Source: Odiellus spinosus (Eukaryota > Arthropoda > Arachnida > Opiliones > Phalangiidae). From it: 64,000 bases of DNA. Every line of letters begins with the position of its first letter. The stretch's first letter is position 1. A program made the translations under genes and the position numbers. The stretch spans positions 9,082,601 to 9,146,600 of the forward strand of contig OY987237.1 of NCBI GenBank assembly GCA_963920705.1, given 5' to 3'. Under the pieces are notes generated by a model that did not search any database, was not told the origin of the DNA, and was given only the letters and a program-made list of their open reading frames with translations. Shown here one piece after another: positions 32,747-44,680 of the stretch.

Positions 32747-35628
32747 TTATAGTGTAGAGGTATTGGAATCCTCTTCGGGTTTTACATTAACGTAAAACCA
32801 AGTGTAAAGTGGGTAGAATTTCTTATCGACTAGTTTATACTTTACTTGATTGAGACCATCATCATCTTGTCTCGCTACTCCTTCGTAGAGTAATTGTTTG
32901 CGGATTGGATTTTTGGTTTCTTTAGGGTGGAAAAGCATGGTGTATTTTGAGATTGAAGGTTCCCAACGAACAATTTGCAGACCTTTTTCTTTAATCCTAA
33001 TTAGAATGTTAGAAAATTTTAGAGTCAAACAATTAACATTTTTTTCTTGTAAAATAAATTTTGGGGCTTGGCGAGTAGTATTTTAATGATACTGAGTCGA
33101 GTATCGCGTACTTCATCATAATAAAGAAAATAGATGGAGTACTCAGTCATAATAAAATGAGTAACTCGAGTATTTGATCATAATCAAGTAACCAAATCTT
33201 TTTTTCGATCATAATTAAATGACTACAAAGTACTCGTAATCAGAGGGCCAAATTGAGTACTCGTTATCAAAGGACCAAATCGAGTACTCGTAATCAAAGG
33301 ACCAAATCGAGTACTCTTAATCAAAGGACTAAATCGAGTACTCTTAATCAAAGGACTAAATCGAGTACTCTTAATCAAAGGACTAAATCGAGTACTCTTA
33401 ATCAAAGGACTAAATCGAGTACTCTTAATCAAAGGACTAAATCGAGTACTCTTAATCAAAGGACTAAATCGAGTACTCTTAATCAAAGGACTAAATCGAG
33501 TACTCTTAATCAAAGGACTAAATCGAGTACTCTTAATCAAAGGACTAAATCGAGTACTCTTAATCAAAGGACTAAATCGAGTACTCTTAATCAAAGGACT
33601 AAATCGAGTACTCTTAATCAAAGGACTAAATCGAGTACTCTTAATCAAAGGACTAAATCGAGTACTCTTAATCAAAGGACTAAATCGAGTACTCTTAATC
33701 AAAGGACTAAATCGAGTACTCTTAATCAAAGGACTAAATCGAGTACTCTTAATCAAAGGACTAAATCGAGTACTCTTAATCAAAGGACTAAATCGAGTAC
33801 TCTTAATCAAAGGACTAAATCGAGTACTCTTAATCAAAGGACTAAATCGAGTACTCTTAATCAAAGGACTAAATCGAGTACTCTTAATCAAAGGACTAAA
33901 TAGAGTACTTATAATCGAACGACTATATCGAGTACTTATAATCAAACGACTATAACGAGTACTCATAATCAAACAACTATATTGAATACTCGCATACTGA
34001 TTCAATTACAGTTCACTTAAGACTATAGTGGTATAAAACCCTTTTAGAGTAAATTTAACACAGCAAAAACACCAGTTATTTATGGAGTTTTACTCAAAGC
34101 AAGGCTGATGAACAACATAGAAACATATCAACGTACCTGTTCATAAAATCATCATCTTCACCACCCCATCCCCAAAATTCATTTGAAAATCCATTGACTT
34201 TTGCAAACTGATTTTTTGATATCGAAACAACTCCGCCAAAAATATTAGTGTAAGGTAATCTATATTATATTTAAAACATCATAATCATTCATTTGCTACT
34301 GGTGCTAAAGGCCGTATCTGCTCTGAAATTTGCCCCTCTAAAAATGCTCTTCCCTTGTGCACATAGCCTAGCTTTGACTGTACAAATTGCAATGGTCAAT
34401 GCCATCTGCTAAGCTAGAAAAGAAAGCGAATTTAAACAGGCTTTAAAAATAGCAGATAGTCCCTTTAGGATAACTTGTTGTAATGGTGTAACCTCAGAAT
34501 AAACTTATAATTCCATAGAAAATGTGAAAAACTTTTTTTTTTTAGTATGCAAAATATAAGCTATCTAAGATTACAGCACAGCAAAGAAAAAACTGCTCAC
34601 ACGTATCGAAAAGTATCAAGATTGGCACACAGGTGTCTAGGGTGCTTTGAGCAAGTATCTAAATAGATGAAAAACAAAGTCTGTTTATTCGGGTTGGGAC
34701 ATGAAGACAAGCTGCAGTAGCAGAGAGTTATTTTTTAAAGCTCATCCTTCTGTCTCAACCCATATAAATCTACTCTGATTAAAATCCTTGAAGTGAATAT
34801 AATGGATTTAATAGGAAAATGATAAAGAAAAACAGCTTACACAGGTTAAGTAGATTTTCAGGTAGTAAATCCACGTCATTTAGTATCAAACAACAAAAAT
34901 CACGAATTTTTATCGCTTCTAGGTAAGCAGCGTTGAACAATATTCCTTTGTTAAAATTATGTTCATCTGTCTTTTTAAAAATTTGTAATTCAAAATAAAA
35001 TATTACCCATTTAATAATAAGCAATTTACCTGCTCTACTACAAATATTTGATAGTCAATCAATTGTTTTTGTAAAAATCTATGTAAATGGTTTAATAACA
35101 CCGAAAGTTGAGAGTCCCGACCACGATTTGGGATTATTATAGCAACGTGAAAGTGTGATTTGCAAGTTGAAGGCCTCCATTTACCACCTTCGTTGATATT
35201 TAACTCAGTCGCCAAGTTCTCGAGTTGGGTTTGGTTTACTTCTCGATCAACTCGCATATGTACTTCTGGAAATCACAAAACAGAGAGTATAACACCATTT
35301 GTACATATTGTGCTCCCTTTTATAAAGGGCAGCTCACTGGTAAGAAAATGAACATTGAAAATGGGGCATAGGCATCCCCAAGACAGGACAAGTGACATTT
35401 ACCTTTGTATTTGGGAATTTCAGGACAAAAAGGTTTTACGGATTTCCTGTGATCCTTCATCTGACAATAAAGTAGGTCATCGTCTAATTCGGAATAAGGT
35501 ACATAATCATAGCTAAAACTGTTGGGGCATCGTAATGGCAATAAAAAGAAAAGAAACAGAAAGGTGATGATTAAACTTTCTTCAGGTTTCCTTTGAACAA
35601 AGGTGACAAGCTTGTAAAATAAGGCCAT
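32747..35628 (-). CDS. B4GALT7: Beta-1,4-galactosyltransferase 7 (xylosylprotein galactosyltransferase I)
   Basis: Six exons join in phase: 35628-35403, 35265-35030, 34970-34841, 34658-34601, 34259-34137 and 32996-32747. They give 340 residues; the human enzyme has 327. A type II signal anchor (SLIITFLFLFFLLPL) lies at about residues 18-32, so it should sit in the Golgi with a lumenal catalytic domain. Family motifs appear in order: FHVAIIIPNRGRDSQL, FNAAYLEA, the metal-binding DVD in LNDVDLLPENL, FGGVVSISK, and WGWGGEDDD. By family it adds galactose to xylose on proteoglycan core proteins, the second step of the glycosaminoglycan linker. The small fourth exon ends at the donor GT|GTGAGC. The last intron holds a 27-bp satellite array and intron 4 holds a MITE. 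It is divergent from CNPPD1. Confidence 0.95.
33225..33990. repeat. 27-bp satellite array in a B4GALT7 intron
   Basis: The unit is TCGAGTACTCTTAATCAAAG plus GACTAAA. About 22 central copies are identical or nearly so, and several diverged copies lie at each end. Still weaker traces begin near 33090. Each unit contains the perfect palindrome GAGTACTC. As 27 is a multiple of three and the unit lacks stops in some frames, both strands show long open frames with 9-residue repeats; these are not genes. Confidence 0.97.
34308..34465. repeat. MITE family A, copy 2 (158 bp)
   Basis: The ends AAGGCCGTATCTGC and, on the complement, AAGGGACTATCTGC are flanked by TA. It is collinear with 2183-2339 across its length. 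It lies in a B4GALT7 intron (34260-34600). Confidence 0.75.
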
Positions 35629-36415
35629 TCTGGATCAAAATCCAATAAAAATAATTAGTATAGTAAAAGTTAAGAATCATCCATTATGGAAAATTATACC
35701 GTATTTTTGTGTCTTTGGTTGTAGACAGTTGTTGCAGTAGACCTTTTTAGTTTTTAGTATTTTTCTGATGTCACTTGAAGTTGTCAGTTTTGTCACTGTC
35801 TGTGAGTGTGACTTGTCATTTCTAAGCCTTGTCAAGAAAAATCATTTTGCCCTCCGGGCTCTGGCCCCTCTCTCTACAGTAGAAATTAGTAAAAGGATTT
35901 GTCAATAAATTTTAATTTCTTCCCATTTTACCTATTGCAAAAATAAAGTTGAAACCAGACTCACCTTTCAAATTTAAATATGATTTGTTTGATAAATTCC
36001 GACAATCCAACCATTCCAACCAAACAACATTTTTTTGGACTTACGGGAAGTTATACCATGGATGTATAAAGAACTAGCTAGTTCTTTATACATCCATGGT
36101 TCCGGCATCAATCAAGTCAGCCTAAGAAAAGCAACTTAATTTCATGGTGCCATCTGAACGGTTCTGGTGCAGCCCCATGGTTTAGTAAGACATACCGAAG
36201 AATCGGCTAGTGGCAATTGCTGCTGCTTAGAAGGCGGTATCTCCGGTATATGAACTATGGAATCACCGGCCCTTAGAGTGTGAAGAACTGAAGAATTATA
36301 ATTAAATTAGTCATCCGGTGGGTACGGCGTACGGCGACAATTTATTTGGTTGGGCTGATTAAATTTACTAAATTTGGGATTGAAATTAATGTAATAAGCA
36401 ATTTGTGAGTTTAAA
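35629..36415. promoter_or_regulatory. Divergent promoter region of B4GALT7 (-) and CNPPD1 (+)
   Basis: The two starts are 787 bp apart. TGTCA/TGACA words cluster at 35760-35825. A perfect 44-bp palindrome lies at 36056-36099. No other gene is seen. Confidence 0.55.
36056..36099. repeat. Perfect 44-bp palindrome
   Basis: The 22-base arm CCATGGATGTATAAAGAACT-AG is followed directly by its exact complement with no spacer. It lies between the two divergent start codons. Confidence 0.95.
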
Positions 36416-38119
<1,704 letters not shown>

Positions 38120-38138
38120 AGCCCTATATATTGTTTTA

Positions 38139-38499
38139 AGGGATACTAGGCTTTTGGTAACAAGTTTTTTTTAATTGATTTAGACAGAAAATATGCTTAA
38201 AACAGCATCAAAGGAATCGTAGTCATTCGCAGTTAATTATCATAGTTGCAAAGAAGAAATTTAAGATTTCGAAAAGATTTTAATTTCTGATGTTGATGAG
38301 AGTGGATCCTTGAAATGGGGGCGTGAACCCTAAAAGAGATATAAGAAAAAACGTGCTCTTTACAATTACATTTCCCTACGATGTAGCCAGTCTAATTTGA
38401 GACTTTGATATTTAACGGTAAATTACAGCGAAACCTTTGACATTTTTCCACATAATAGTCTAAATCGATTAAAAATAACTTTAGAGTCCAGCATCCCTT
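38139..38499. repeat. MITE family C, copy 1, in the CNPPD1 3' region
   Basis: The left end is AGGGATACTAGGCTTTTGG and the right end complement AAAGGGATGCTGGACTC, with TA on both sides. It shares AATTGATTTAGAC and ATATGCTTAAAA with the copy at 59657, and its right third matches 53640-53750. Confidence 0.7.
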
Positions 38500-38890
38500 T
38501 ACAATACCAAAATTCTCGAAAGATAATCATTTTTAACCAGAGATTTTTGATAATTGTTGAATATATACAAGTATGTGTATAATATCGCAAGAATATAGAT
38601 TTTCTACAGATATTGCAGCATATTCGGAGGGTGGTGTTAATTTGAAGGGACCGCAGCATGATATTTAAATCTACGCTAGTCTGTTCAAAACAGAGTGGTA
38701 CTTTTTGTAAAATTTGGATAGGTGGATGTCAGAGAACAAAGTTAATTCGCTCTGTTCTCTAAAAAAATTAACTGTAACCAAATAAACCTCTTATAGTCTT
38801 ACGTAATAAAAACTATTCACATATTGGTAATTTTTGACTTTTACTTCATTCATTAATAAATACTGAGTAAAAGAAACAAAAGTTAGCGGT
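38500..38890. other. 3' region between CNPPD1 and ARMC8 (convergent)
   Basis: No gene is seen. An AATAAA at 38781-38786 could end CNPPD1 transcripts. The rest is AT-rich. Confidence 0.4.
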
Positions 38891-41800
38891 TTAAGTTGTA
38901 AATTGTTGTAGAGCAACTTTCACTCTTTCAAAAAGAGTCGTATCAGTCGTGGTTAGCAACTGTTGCAACAGTTTTTGAATCCCCATTTCTCGCAATTTTG
39001 ATTGCCTTTCCAAATAACCTGAAGTGATAAAATATAATTTAAATTTATAGACAGAGTAATAAATAATAATTATCCCCAATACTAGGGGTGAATGAAGTTA
39101 TGAACAACACCATTAAAGGCACTTGCGCTTTAAAAACCAAATTTTCTCTCTCTAGTCAATTTCAAACCCTCCTAATTTCGAGGGATTTGGGTAATGGTAC
39201 TGCCTTAAGGTAGGGGAATCTTTAATAGCATCCTCTGTAAAAAAAGTAGTAAACAGAGATCAATTTTAGATGGCCGTTGAAGCGCCTGGCTTTAGAATTA
39301 TTATTATTATCTTAACTTCCACGTGGTGGAAAGTACTAAATGTAAACCCACCCGGAAATGATTTTTCTTTCATAGGTCAAATGCCTTCACAGTGTTCATA
39401 ACTTCCCCTAATCAACACTAGTGAGTGGCGGCCAAAACCTAACAAATTTTACTGTCAAAATGAAACTGAGGTTGTCTTGAGCAAGGCTGCTAGGGCATAT
39501 GTATGTGGGAGGTAATTTATTACTTGGTCTAACTCTATATATAATTATATATATATTTATATATTTAATTATATTCATAATTAAAGCTATTCTACTGTAC
39601 ACTTAGCCTTAATTAAATTATAGAGGGATGCTCTTTACCTTCTTCTTCATTCCACGTAAGGTTTGAGATGCAAAAAGTAGCGGCAATTTGTAACTTGACG
39701 TTAGAATGCATCATATAACTAGTTAACTTCTTCAAGACATCCTCGTTTGCCATAATAGAATCTTTGGCAGAGTCTCCATCGGCGATATTAGACAAAATAC
39801 ATAGAGCTTGCTCCTTAACTTCGGCACTGTGATCTCCTTCCAGAATTAAAATCACGGCTTGCATAATTTGTTTGCCGTGAAGTTCCATTATATGATCAAT
39901 ATGCTGCGGAATACATTGGTTAGTTATGGAGGAATCAGTTACCGATATATCGAGATTTTACCGATACAACTGTTTCATGTCTAAATTTTACCATTTTTCT
40001 AAGATAGAAAGAGCCAATGATGATAGAGGCCATATATTTTTCAGTTTTACATTATCGCTCAGGTCTCAATATCTATCACAGTAAAACATACCTCAACTAA
40101 TAAATTTAGCATTGAAACAATGGTAAGGGTTTACGTAAATCACGGTATCGTTTACAGACTGGCCTACACTAGAACTCAATTAATATACACAGTATAATTT
40201 GAAATTCTTACAGATTTCGTTGAAAGGAGATTGCGCAGAAGTCCTAATGTTTTCATTAAAACATTAACATCGGGATCCGAGAGTAATCGAAAAACTTGAT
40301 CAGTTCCGAGGCTTTCGAGGATCTTGGATTTAACTTTTTGATCAGCTTGAAATGCCATATTCATTAAAGCCCAGGCTCCGTTTAATCTCAGGGCTGGATC
40401 GTCTTTCAATGTCAAATTACATAACAATTCTATCGCTCCGCTTTCTAATATTGGCTGATAATTAAACGAGAAATGCTTTAGAAAAACTCAAACATGGTTT
40501 AGAATAGTAAAAGAATTAATAATTTGTACAAAAATTAAAAGAAAACTGTCTCTCTATTTCAATAAAAATATTTAACTCACGAAGCTTTAAACTAAAACAG
40601 GAATGTTGTCAACAAATTTAAAAAGTATTAAAGGGAGAATGAAGTTGGACCAGTTATTTAGAGTTAACACGGGTCCTTGGGAAGTGAAATCTAGTCTCAA
40701 TTACACAGTGAGTGAGCTTTATTCCTAATTTAAAATGTTTACTATTTTCTGGCTAAAAAAAATGAGGCGAGATTTCATCCCCACAATAGATCCTTGTTAA
40801 GCCAACCTTTATGGATAAAAAACTAATTTCTAGAACAATAATTTTTTTTTTATTGAATTAGGTTAGACCTCATTCTCCCTGTAACTAAGGCTGGTGAGTA
40901 CCAGAGTACTACTTTTAAGATATTAGAATTCCGGAATATTCAAGAAAAGTATATTGAGATAAACACTACCCCAGTCCTAGTATTAACTCTAATCAAAAAA
41001 ATTTAAAATAATAATGAAACATAAATATGTATCCATTAAAAAAAAAAAAAAAGGACCGATTTTCAAATCTGCTTATACAATAATCACCCCAACGCAGTGC
41101 AACTCAAGCAGCAAATTTCTTTCTGGGGAGTACCCGCTACACATTACAGTCCATAGCATACTCCAATAGTGAAAAAACAGTCATATGGGAAGGGGGCCTT
41201 TATAACATACTTAATTATTGTACTTAAGCTATTATCTAGCTCTTCATTTTCGTTTGGTAATAGTCCATTAATTTAATTTAAAACTAACTGATAGAACAAA
41301 TAATAAAAAAATGAAGAAAAATAGAGAGAAAAAGACAGATGTTGGTTGTCTTACATTTCTCCTCACCTCTTTACACGGAGAAAACTCCAGTAAGAGGTTG
41401 CAGAGCGTCGAGCTCGCTAAAACCGTCATGTCATCGGGAGAATTATGTAAGAGAGTCATAAGAGGCCTCCAAACTGCGTGATCTTGGAAAGTGGTACGTA
41501 GCTGATGAACTGAACGAGATAGACTATGCAAACATCGAACAGCGGCTAAGCGTACCCTCAAGTTTGAATCGGACAAACCCATGACAATATGTTCCATCAG
41601 AGACTCAGTTTCGATAACCTAAAAGATTTATTTCGTCACATTTTTCATTTAATCATTTATTGGTACATGAACTAAAACTAAAATTTTCCGCCATACTTTT
41701 TTGCGGATCTCTTCATCGTTGGCCCCTAATGACGCGAAAGCTTTGAACGCCGCTTGCTTCATTTCTTGAGCAGTTTTCATTTCGTGCTCCAGCTTAATAT

Positions 41801-44025
41801 AGTATTACATATTTAAATATTTAATTTATTATTTCAATAATTATTTTAATCATTGAGGAGAACCTTTCTTAACGCTAATGTCGAAACGGGACCCGCACTT
41901 TGAAGTCCTGCGGAAGGAGGTTGGTACTTTAAAAGCTCAGCCAACACGGAGATTAGATGGTCGCTGATACTAGCGATTCGTTGCAATTCAGTATCAACTT
42001 CTGTTAGGTAAGCAAGGGTTTCTGCACTTTCTGCTCGATTTTCCGGTAGCTGGTCTTTTTTACACAGGCGAACCAAAGTTGGAAGAGTCTAAGGAAAGAA
42101 TTCAACTTTATTTTTCCAAGATAAGTAGAATTTGCTTAAAGAGAGAATAAAATGGATTGATATTAATCTTAAACTAATATTCGAAAATAGGGCTTAACCA
42201 GGATCAAAGGGGAAGTTCATATTCTTGTAAACTATTTTCCCTTCCTAAGCCTAATTACTGATCAAGTTAAAAATTAAGTTCGTTTTCAAGCCTTCAGCTG
42301 ATAGGACACAAGAAAAACTTCATTCTCCCTTTGATAAAATATAATAAAAACCAATACTTTGTATAAAATTCGAGTATCATCAGGTTTAACAGCTCCAGCT
42401 CTTGAAATTAACGTTAAACTTGAAAAAAAATTAACTCTAGTTAACACTTAACAATCTATTCAAACCCTCCAATCATAATTCAATAAAAACTTTCCCATGG
42501 GAAAGTTTTTATTAGACACAACAATAGCTAAATCAAAAATTACCATTTAGCAGCTGCTAATTGCATTTCAACTTTTTGGTCTCGAGCCATAAGCGTTACT
42601 AAAATATCCGGTATTGTTTTACCACCATAACTAGCTTTTATAAAAAGTTTATTAAAATTAAGATTAACACATTATTTTATACATATTTTTCACTAAAGGG
42701 GGTAAATGACATTCCCCAAGTTTTGCAAACTAAAGCAGAGATAAAGGCTAGCAGTTCAGTTAAGGAACTAAACATTTTCTAAACTGAGCTCACAAGCTCC
42801 TGGCAATGAAAAGGGGGGAATTTTTTTTGCCCCTTTATCGAAAAACTATGTATAAGTAACAAGTTTTACTTGTTGTAACTGCTTTAGAAACTTTCTCATT
42901 TTGATAGCACAATTGGGCTAAACATCGTAATGTTGGTAATTGTACTCTAGGAGCCGGGGTTGGAAGTAAAACTGCAATAGCTTGAATAGCTCCATTGTTA
43001 CTAAGCAAGATCTGATGGTCAGGTGTCTATAGGAAAAATTATCTCGTTAACTGTAACAACTTAAAAATTAAATATATTTATCTACTTTGCACGTGCTGGT
43101 TAAGATAGACATGACGCATTCTTGATAGGATAATAGGGGTAATGTAGACATGGTAATTAAATGAGGGATAATTGTGGGATCACTGTATAAAACATCTAAG
43201 GGGGCTAAGGGGCAGAGGAATACTGTCCGCAAGCAGCGTAGGCAGGCTTCGACGTATTTCTGATCACTGTTAAGAAGACCTACGAGATATTCGAGTAAGT
43301 CAAAATTATGGGCTTCGCTAGAAAATTGCGTGTTACTTACCTCTTAACATAACATTGATCACACCAGCGTCTAAAAGGGATTGTACATTTTCATCAGTAC
43401 CTTTTGCGAGGCTACCAATTGTAACAGCAGTTTCAATCTTTAAAGTTATTGGTAAATTATCATCATTAAGGATTTGAAAAAGCCTGGGAACAATGCCCAT
43501 TCCAATTATAGTGTCTTTCTGATGATTTGATCCAATAACAGCATTCTTTAATTGCCTGCAAATGGGACAAACTATAAGCTTATAGTTTAGCACTAAGTAC
43601 AATGAAGATCTAACGTATTTCACACAGTTTTGAACTTTTGATATATCAAAATTCCATTACAATTCCTGTAATTATAAAATTTGCCAGTAAAGTTTTATCT
43701 ACCATACCACTTAACACAATAGGGCGATGAATTTCAAACGAAAATACGTTATATCTGTCAGTATTATTAGTTTAGTAAAAATTGTGGAATAATTCGCATA
43801 CGTTACGGCTTCTAAACACTCGTTTCTGTCATTTGAAAACAAACAATCAACATAGCTTCTATTACTTTCAACGTTCTGTAGGAAATTAAAAAACAACAGA
43901 GTTAGGTCTGTGCTTAGGATTAAGTTAGGCTTAGGTGCTTAGCCAATTAGAATAAAAATATTCTTAAACATAGATAAATATATTATTACCATATAAGGTT
44001 GAACTGTCGAAATTACTGCCATCAT
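38891..44025 (-). CDS. ARMC8: Armadillo repeat-containing protein 8
   Basis: Many short exons run from ATG 44025 ([12 protein letters not shown]) to TAA 38891. Family blocks are clear in order: [59 protein letters not shown]-type sequence, [139 protein letters not shown], and the C-terminal [14 protein letters not shown]. These are stacked armadillo repeats. By family, ARMC8 is a subunit of the CTLH/GID E3 ubiquitin ligase and holds substrate receptors. Introns carry two family B MITEs and a 32-bp perfect palindrome. It is divergent from KIF11. Confidence 0.94.
40631..40881. repeat. MITE family B in an ARMC8 intron
   Basis: The left end AAGGGAGAATGAAGTTGGACC pairs with the right end complement CAGGGAGAATGAGGTCTAACC across about 250 bp; TA lies on each side. 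Confidence 0.7.
42139..42332. repeat. MITE family B, second ARMC8 intron copy
   Basis: The left end AAGAGAGAATAAAATGG and the right end complement CAAAGGGAGAATGAAG face each other. The interior GGCTTAACCAGGATC recurs in similar form near 50712 and 52950. Confidence 0.6.
42482..42513. repeat. Perfect 32-bp palindrome
   Basis: AATAAAAACTTTCCCA is followed directly by its exact complement. It lies in an ARMC8 intron. Confidence 0.95.
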
Positions 44026-44680
44026 TTTTATAAAATTTAAATATAAAACTTATCAAGGATTGAGATGAATAAAATTTTCTTAACGACTTTTGCCAGTAAA
44101 TTAGAAACCAACGTTAAAGAAACTACACATATTCAGCCATTTTGAATTTTTTTTTTTTTTTTTTTTTTTTTTATCCTTGCCAAAGACTAAAAACGCTACA
44201 ATGGATATACAACATGAAAGTGGAGGTCAGAGGTTGCCGTTTATCCAGGCTAGAGCTTTATATTATAGTCTTTGGTACACCTTATCTTGGCTCGGGTAGG
44301 TATAGACCGAGTACACATTTACCAGGTCCAATAACGTCAGTGAAATGATTTTTCCTGCTACAAAAGGGACCTTATAGGGGATGCAATTGAACTGAACATA
44401 ATTCGCTACTCTGTCTATACCTACCCTGTAGTTAGATAATTAAATTCACGTGTCTTCTATAGACCAATCATGAATTGGCTCAAATCAAATCTCTTTATAA
44501 GAACGCAACGACTTTTTCAAAAGTGAAATGACGGCATTTTGTTTAGCTTAGAAAACTGAGGTTGGATGAATTTACTTTTTTATAATATAAGTTTTGTATA
44601 GTTTTTTTAATAAGTTTTAAAAATTTTAGATTGGGTATTTTCTCCCCTTTTCTGTGTTCCGCACAAAATTATTTAGAACA
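44026..44680. promoter_or_regulatory. Divergent promoter region of ARMC8 (-) and KIF11 (+)
   Basis: The starts are 655 bp apart. It contains a long T run (44148-44172) and an inverted-repeat element (44293-44427) whose ends recur in the USP37/HIRIP3 promoter. No other gene is seen. Confidence 0.55.
44293..44427. repeat. Inverted-repeat element in the ARMC8/KIF11 promoter
   Basis: GGGTAGGTATAGACCGAGTA at the left faces its near-complement at the right (GGGTAGGTATAGACAGAGTA on the minus strand). The right end continues GCGAA and later GCATCCC, as does the single copy at 27181. Confidence 0.65.

Noticed and set aside
33225-33990. CRISPR-like regular array
   Set aside because: There are no unique spacers; the whole unit repeats. 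The genome is eukaryotic.
33223-34005. Long open frames on both strands across the satellite, with 9-residue repeats
   Set aside because: They are a by-product of a 27-bp stop-free unit. The array lies in an intron, and both strands are open to the same extent.
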